This document shows, in pieces, positions 59,501 through 64,000 of a stretch of 64,000 nucleotides of DNA (position 1 is the first letter of the stretch; every line of letters starts with the position of its first letter). A program made the position numbers and the translations under genes. The DNA is from Cytidiella melzeri (Eukaryota > Basidiomycota > Agaricomycetes > Polyporales > Irpicaceae), in contig JABYQR010000004.1 of assembly GCA_022592445.1 (NCBI GenBank), positions 310,001 to 374,000 of the forward strand, read 5' to 3'. Below the pieces are notes generated by a model that saw only the letters and a list, made by a program, of their open reading frames with translations, was not told the DNA's origin and made no database searches.

Positions 59501-60967
59501 TATCTCCATGCCATCGACCATACCCTTCCGGACCATCTGACGGACATAGTCCACGTTGATGTGACCGAGACGGCGATGCCAGGTGGTGACATCGGCCTTG
59601 GATGAAGGTTGCGCTGCAGCCTTGAGAGCGAAAGCGTTGTTCGGATGATCAAATGAAGTGTCGCCCACTGAAGCGATAAACGCGCGAAGTGAGGGTACGG
59701 GCGACGAGTCGAGAACGTAGAGACCTTTGTCGGACGGACGGGCAGCGCGACCGACGGTTTTCCCATCAGAGCGAAGAATGCTGCACGTGTTGCCCTTGAA
59801 CGCAACGTTGAAGCCCTTTTTGGTAAGAGTGGAGACCGAGAGGAGGTTCCCGTTGAGGTCTGGAACAAAATAGACGTCGGAGAAGATTGATCTGGTGGTG
59901 GTGTTATCAATGTGTATGTTGAGAGCCACGCGTCCTACGCCTACGGCGTCGATAGAACGCTCGTCACCGAGCCAAATCTGGATGGGGGAAGCGAGGTGTT
60001 GATAGGTGACGAACCAGTGGCGTTGCGAGCTCATGTGCACGGAGGCACCTGAGTCGACAATCCACCTGGTGGGGAGGTCGGCACGGCCGGCGTGACCGTG
60101 CGCCATGAAAAGCTGGAGGGCATCGTCTTGCGTGTCCGCGACGGCTACCTTCGCATGCTCTCCTTCCTTCCCCTTCGTCTTTCCTTCCTTATCCTTCTCC
60201 TCCTTGTCCTTCTTCATCTTCCTGCATTCATCGGTCGTGTGTCCTTTCTTCTTGCAGTACATACAACGTACACCCGTCTTCTCCTTCTTCCGCTTGTCCT
60301 TCTGACCTCCGGTACCCTTGGCGTTAGCCTTCGCGACGAGGGCGACCTGCGAGGAGTCGCCGCGCGTCTTCTCCTCCATGAGAATAGAGTTCATGACGGC
60401 ATCGGTGGTGGGTTTGTCGGACGAGGACATGAGGATTGTAGAAAGGACGGAATAGGAAGGGGGGAGCGACATGATCATGGCTGAGGCGATGACGGCGTCG
60501 TCGAGTGGTTGACCAAGAGAAGTAAGAATGAAACTCTTTTGCCGCATGGCATTGAGCTGAGGTTCGAGTGGGGAGTCGTCTGAAAGGGTGCCGCGGAAGA
60601 TCTCGTTCAGGAGCAGAACTATGGTCTGCTTACCCTTTCCCTCGTAACGGGCGTGCAACTTGTCCCAGGTGTCTTTCGCCGAGGTGGTGTAGAGGACACC
60701 ATTGAGGGGTTCGTCCTTGAGGGTGAGGGTGATCTGTGCGCGGGCCTCCTTGTTGAGTCGATTGTATTCGCCAACGGCGACCGTGTCGTTTGGATCGGGA
60801 GGGGACCGCGAGCCATTGACAACTTCGATTAGACCGCGTAGTTCAAGAACCGTCGAGATCCGGAACTTCCACGTCTGGAAGTTCGAACCGTCGTCTTCGA
60901 GCGCTGGGATGTTGAAAAGTCGGCTGGATGCGTGAGGTTGCGAACGAGCCGGGTAGATAGTGGTCAT
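56588..60967 (-). CDS. Copia-type gag-pol polyprotein, uninterrupted
   Basis: A single frame of 1459 aa, from 60967 to 56588. Order of domains: Gag-like region (residues 1-230, with LEDDGSNFQTWKFR and KDTWDKLHARYEGKGKQ), zinc knuckle CMYCKKKGHTTDEC (about 235-250), aspartic protease WIVDSGASVHMS (about 303), pre-integrase motif WHRRLGHINVDYVRQM (about 465). These are followed by the integrase core (YSDVCGPM, FRSDGGGEYGS, HEKTNAYTPQENGVAERMN), reverse transcriptase (VKSAFLNGELDEEIYM, YVDDTLIFG) and RNase H (GYVDADWASDVNDRRSITGY, STEAEYMAA). The order protease-integrase-RT-RNase H defines Ty1/copia. All catalytic motifs look intact and there are no stops, so the element may be active. No frameshift separates gag from pol. 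Confidence 0.97.
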   Translation of the reverse strand: MTTIYPARSQPHASSRLFNIPALEDDGSNFQTWKFRISTVLELRGLIEVVNGSRSPPDPNDTVAVGEYNRLNKEARAQITLTLKDEPLNGVLYTTSAKDTWDKLHARYEGKGKQTIVLLLNEIFRGTLSDDSPLEPQLNAMRQKSFILTSLGQPLDDAVIASAMIMSLPPSYSVLSTILMSSSDKPTTDAVMNSILMEEKTRGDSSQVALVAKANAKGTGGQKDKRKKEKTGVRCMYCKKKGHTTDECRKMKKDKEEKDKEGKTKGKEGEHAKVAVADTQDDALQLFMAHGHAGRADLPTRWIVDSGASVHMSSQRHWFVTYQHLASPIQIWLGDERSIDAVGVGRVALNIHIDNTTTRSIFSDVYFVPDLNGNLLSVSTLTKKGFNVAFKGNTCSILRSDGKTVGRAARPSDKGLYVLDSSPVPSLRAFIASVGDTSFDHPNNAFALKAAAQPSSKADVTTWHRRLGHINVDYVRQMVRKGMVDGMEIVGETTRPQTLCVPCLEGKQSRHPIPKVTHDRSTRVLHRVYSDVCGPMETQTPQGHKYFVTHLDDASHKLSVSLMKAKSESAACTKDFYARAEVQTGERGNYFRSDGGGEYGSKSFEQYLRSKGIHHEKTNAYTPQENGVAERMNRTLVEMARAMLNDAKLPKKYWGYAILYAAYILNRVPTRVLDGLTPHGVFTGNKPSVAHLRIFGCTAHVHIPDEKRHKLDPKSLECVFLGYAENRKAYVVVHRPTGRIFESRDVIFDEGLNLPVNRVVIDNDDTLDTPLPTVTGGPSPDDGAPAVPIAKDKSSNTSTDVQDEESKGIQPPPRAPSPPQEHIQEEVLPPVVPTRVPATRSRTRRVPAQVAPQPYPVPIPAPELCRSTRSRRAPDQDDHPKFSLDSRDKASIEAVKALRDAGQQEAPDQQNQPDNDDVFHDAADTSFADDQHALKASLDDAPQTYAQAMARPDALEWKLACAAEMQAFVKAGLYDEVPRPKDPTLVDCRWVFAIKRGPDGEVIKHKARLVAKGFTQVEGIDFTETFAPVSKFTSIRALLAIAAQEDLEIHQMDVKSAFLNGELDEEIYMRCPPGFQANEGTVWKLKKSLYGLRQSSRQWYQRLLKEFKDLDFTRSHYDHAVFFKKEGDSFMICAVYVDDTLIFGKDLAKVLQLKAEFSRRFEMTDLGEARWILNMEIVRDRANHTLELSQRQFIKTILDRFGLTKCRPVSTPMDANAKLLKLTAAEPEIDVKSYQSMLGSLMYAMIGTHPDLAFSVGVLSKHAATPGRDHLNAITRVYRYLQASKDLRLTFRGTPPGARDGISPDLIGYVDADWASDVNDRRSITGYVFMLSGGAISWSSKRQHSTALSSTEAEYMAASHATKEAVWLRSFLIEIGRLASTYTVPLLIDNQSAIALIKNPEHHERTKHIAVRYHFIRDTYDDNLIFPEYVPTGDQVADVLTKALAREKHSRFLLGMGQL

Positions 60968-61026
60968 TGTTAATAAAACAAATGTATGCTTGTAGCGCGA
61001 TTAGAAAGAGTGTTGATTAGCGATTA

Positions 61027-61045
61027 GAGCGCGGGGCTCATAACC
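61027..61045 (-). promoter_or_regulatory. Primer-binding site matching the anticodon region of initiator tRNA-Met
   Basis: Directly inside the 5' LTR, the minus strand reads GGTTATGAGCCC. Its complement GAGCGCGGGGCTCATAACC closely resembles the anticodon stem-loop side of yeast initiator tRNA-Met (GCGCAGGGCTCATAACC). In Drosophila copia, a 5' half of initiator tRNA-Met, cut in the anticodon loop, is the known primer. The position and sequence fit the same half-tRNA mechanism here. Confidence 0.65.
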
Positions 61046-61418
61046 TTTTGTAGGGTTACGAAACGGCTCGATCTGTAGTACGCGAAGCGTGGATAAACTC
61101 AGTCAGCCTCGAATAAAGTGAGGAAACTACTATATTGCGCTAGCTAACCTGTAGTACGCGAAGCGTGGATAAACTATAGTAAGTTAGCTACTGTGAGAAC
61201 AAAAGACTGTGTATAAAACCGTACCTCAGTCAGCCTCGAATAAAGTGAGGAAACTGAGGTGCGCAAGTCCGTTCGCTGGCGCGCTATGTGTGTGATTACC
61301 TAAGCATACCACTATATAGTACCTACGCCACGACGGTCTTGGAGTCCATAAAAAGGAACGTGCGAACGAAAGTAAATGTCCATGCCCGATGAACATACCG
61401 AAAATAAATATAACAACA
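61046..61418 (-). repeat. 5' LTR of the copia element
   Basis: 373 bp, same as the 3' LTR apart from one base seen by eye. Lies between the duplication GATAG (61419-61423) and the primer-binding site. Confidence 0.93.
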
Positions 61419-61423
61419 GATAG

Positions 61424-62402
61424 TAGGTGCGAGCCGGCGCTCGTGTCTACATTTTCAACGACGGTGGCCGGGGTCCCAAATGTCGATTTGCCGCGCGCAT
61501 GCTTGGCGCGTGCCTACCTTGCAACACCTTGAAACACCCTTGAAACACCTTTGCATTCGCGACCACCAACCCCATAATCCTAAAGCTGCGTCTGACACCT
61601 ACACCAATAGGCGCAAGGTCAAAGGCAAGGCCAAAGGCACTTAGTCCCTTGTTCTCTGCAACACTATCCTGTCAGTACTGCTAAAGTACATCTACGTATA
61701 CTCTTAGAGTCTCTGTAGCCACCTCGACTAGGTGTCACTCATCTTTACGCACTTGTATAAGTTGTACGCGCTCTGGTCTTATGCCGCGCTGAATATATAG
61801 TTGAATAAAGAATAATAAAAAATAAAAACACCTTTGCAAACCTTTTGCAAACCCTTTGCAAATTGCGGCCTCATGCCTGCAATCAACAATTGCACTTACC
61901 AGCAGGGAGTGAGACCACGAGTGAGTTGTATGCCCCTGCAAGAACATTGCATTGCTGAACAAGTGCAGCATATTGTCTAGGAGGACCACTTCAATGGCAC
62001 ACGAACTAAACAGGCTGTAGTCTTTATGCGTAGCGAATTGAATCGCGTTACAAGGTGTCGAAAGCAATGGTCAGTTCTGTTTAACCGACACCGGAGACTC
62101 AGTACATTCATATACTCTCAGTAAGATGACAGTTGCTTCATGTCACACTCCGCCAGTTGCGCATATGACCCGCACGCGATGAAAATGCAAGCTTCTGTGC
62201 CAGAGACGGTGCTGTCACGAGTATCTGCTGATCACCGACACCCCGGTAGAACTGGTTCAATGGGCACCTGATATTTCCGACGTTAGACCGGACAGCATCG
62301 ACTGTTTTTCCAACGGCGGTAAAACGCTCAATCCACATTGTTATATGAGCGGTGGCTGCCCTGTCATAGACGTACGTCCTTTCTCTTGACACAGCCAGAA
62401 AA
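61424..62402. other. Intergenic region upstream of the mannanase gene
   Basis: No gene recognised. Contains short reiterated words: TTGAAACACC three times near 61530-61560 and CCTTTGCAAA-like units three times near 61830-61860. It should include the promoter of the GH5 gene. Confidence 0.4.
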
Positions 62403-64000
62403 ATGCTGGTGTGGTTTCTGTTCACTTACTCTACGCTCCTCGCAGTGTCTTTGCTGCGCGTTGCTGCAACCCCAGTAGGAGAGTCTGCGTTACCGACTGG
62501 CTTCGTCACCGCCAAAGGCACTCAATTTGAACTTGACGGAAAACCATTCGTGAGGCTGCTATTCTCGTTCATGACCTTGCAAGAGCTGCTGTTGACCAAA
62601 TTACTCTAGGCATTTGTTGGGGCGAACTCATACGTAAGCTCGTCTAGCTTGTAGCAGTCACTCAACTAGAACGCCGCCACGGTTTTGCACGAACAGTGGC
62701 TACCGTTGCTCACCACGCAAGCTGATGTCGAAAACACGTTCCAATCCATGCAAGCGGCCGGCGTGAAGGTCCTCCGCACCTGGGTTAGTCCCTTGACATA
62801 TTCTGCTAAGCATACTAACGACACTGCCTCAGGGCTTCAATGCTGTCAACGGCTCTGAGCTTGCCGCAGCAAAGCAATCTGGGCTCACTTATTATCAGGT
62901 CTGGAACAGCAGCCAGTGGACGTTGAACGAGGGATCTCAAGGCTTACAACGCTTGGATAACGTCATTGAAACGGCGGGAAAGTACGGCATAAAGGTTATT
63001 CTCGCATTCACCAACAATTGGTAAGCTATTCGCATCTGTGGAGGGCAATGTCTGACTTCTATACCGAAGGGTTGGCTATGGAGTGAGCCTCGACGATCTG
63101 ATTCGCTTGTGTCATAAATCATAGCTTCTGTTGTCAGGGAATGGAGCTCTATATCAACTGGATTGCTGGCGCTGGCAACACCCACGACGTATTCTACACT
63201 GACGAAAGGATCATCGCATCATATCGTGCGTCAACCTCCCTCATACCGGTGCATTTTGCCAATTGGCTTCACAGAATCATATGTCCGCACCATTGTTGAG
63301 CGATACAAGAGCTCGCCAAATATCTTCGCGTGGGAATTGATGAATGAAGCTCGTTGCTCTGGTGATCTGCCGTCCGGCTCTTTTTGCACTCCAGCAAGCG
63401 GCGCGGAGTCCCTTCTGAAATGGTATCGCTCGCAGTCTGATTTCGTCCGTAGCCTGTAAGCGGCTTTACTCGCCTTCACCACGCACAAACTAACTCAAGT
63501 GTTCAGTGATCCTCATCATATGATCACAACCGGAGGAGAGGGCCACTTCTTTTGGACTAATCCTCCCACTTAGTAAGTCGACTTTTTGGCGTACCATATA
63601 ATGGTATTCATATGTTGCCAGCTGGTTCGATGGGCAGCTTGTCAGTGATTACAACTGGAACGGCCAAGGTATGTATTCGTGCACCGTTCGTTATCAGAAT
63701 TCACTGGCCTGACAAACGTACATTTCTAGCCGGCGAAGACTTTGACCGCAATCTCGGGTTACCGAACATCGACTTTGCCACTTATGTATGTGCATCATGC
63801 TCATGTCAGCGTCTCTGGTGTTGACGTTGGAGGCCAGCATTTGTATCCTCAAACATGGTGCGCTCGTCTTTTCCAAATAGATGTTGCTTCCTTCTCTTAC
63901 CCCCGCTGCATAACAGGTATCCTGAGCTAGTGAGTTTACGGTACGCAAACGCCGTCTGTCCCGATACTTACGATTTCCCGAGGATACACCCGGCTCGAAT
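62403..64000 (+). CDS. Glycoside hydrolase family 5 endo-1,4-beta-mannanase, truncated by the window edge
   Basis: Starts at 62403 with a hydrophobic signal peptide (MLVWFLFTYSTLLAVSLLRV). Exons 62403-62549, 62610-62633, 62697-62783, 62833 onward and further small exons read ELDGKPF, AFVGANSY, WLPLLTTQADVENTFQSMQA and GVKVLRTWGFNAVNGSE. Further on are GIKVILAFTNNWVGYG, GMELYINWIAGAG, TIVERYKSSPNIFAWELMNE with the acid/base Glu in the NE motif, HHMITTGGEGHFFW and NIDFATYHLYPQTWYPEL. These are hallmarks of secreted fungal GH5_7 mannanases, which hydrolyse beta-mannan of hemicellulose. The nucleophile Glu should lie beyond 64000. The introns are 45-60 bp; I list the gene as partial at the 3' end. 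Confidence 0.9.

Larger units (their letters stand above)
56187..61423 (-). mobile_element. Complete Ty1/copia LTR retrotransposon with target-site duplication
   Basis: Element on the minus strand: LTRs at 61046-61418 (5') and 56192-56564 (3') flank an internal region with one long gag-pol frame. Five-base duplications GATAG at 56187-56191 and 61419-61423 mark the insertion. By my reading the two LTRs differ at one base (G versus A in the GCGC(G/A)AGTCC stretch), so the insertion is young. The internal GC content and codon use differ from the AT-rich flanks. It lies 1 kb upstream of the mannanase gene and 1.4 kb from IPI1. Confidence 0.95.

Overview
The window is nuclear DNA of a filamentous basidiomycete, most likely an Agaricomycete. 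Genes are packed on both strands, coding regions are cut by many 45-75 bp introns (13 exons in the mitochondrial EF-Tu gene, 9 in RIO2, 8 in the zinc transporter), and several proteins have the low-complexity Ser/Pro-rich form common in mushroom-forming fungi. I rebuilt exon structures by eye from splice sites and reading-frame continuity. Where exons are listed, the frames close exactly; where I give only a span, internal exons are unresolved.

Layout, left to right. 0.2-1.9 kb (+): membrane protein. 2.2-3.2 kb (+): RNA polymerase III subunit RPC37. 3.7-6.9 kb (+): large unrecognised protein. 7.3-11.0 kb (+): three-LIM paxillin-like protein with unusual RTG repeats. 11.3-13.4 kb (+): RIO2 kinase. 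14.4-15.3 kb (-): RNase H. 15.3-17.85 kb: unresolved. 17.9-18.7 kb (-): SPF30 splicing factor. 19.0-22.6 kb: two divergent genes sharing a C-terminal domain, with a 101-aa gene between them. 22.6-25.1 kb: unresolved. 25.1-26.3 kb (-): Ser/Pro-rich protein. 27.2-28.3 kb (+): NatD acetyltransferase. 28.6-29.0 kb (+): complex I ESSS subunit. 29.3-30.1 kb (-): glycine cleavage H protein. 30.6-32.6 kb (-): mitochondrial EF-Tu. 32.8-34.0 kb (+): peroxin PEX14. 34.3-37.6 kb (+): GRIP golgin. 37.9-41.4 kb (+): probable Mediator subunit 5. 41.6-43.3 kb (-): zinc transporter. 43.7-45.1 kb (+): eIF3h. 45.5-46.4 kb (+): secreted expansin-like protein. 47.0-48.0 kb (-): MARVEL-like tetraspan protein. 48.4-49.2 kb (+): NPC2/ML lipid-transfer protein. 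49.7-50.2 kb (-): small hypothetical. 50.2-51.8 kb: AT-rich, possible relic. 51.85-54.8 kb (-): IPI1. 54.8-56.2 kb: tandem-repeat spacer. 56.2-61.4 kb: intact, young Ty1/copia retrotransposon. 62.4 kb to the end (+): GH5 mannanase cut by the window edge.

Most genes are housekeeping and do not form a pathway cluster. Loose themes are mitochondrial function (EF-Tu, H protein, ESSS), ribosome and translation (RIO2, IPI1, eIF3h, NatD), RNA polymerase II and III transcription (probable Med5, RPC37), and a secreted or wall-related group on the right (expansin-like protein, ML protein, mannanase). The most unusual items are the divergent paralog pair, the RTG-repeat LIM protein, GC-AG introns in two adjacent genes, a duplicated ACGCGT/CACGTG element flanking the RNase H gene, and a copia element whose primer-binding site matches the initiator tRNA anticodon region.
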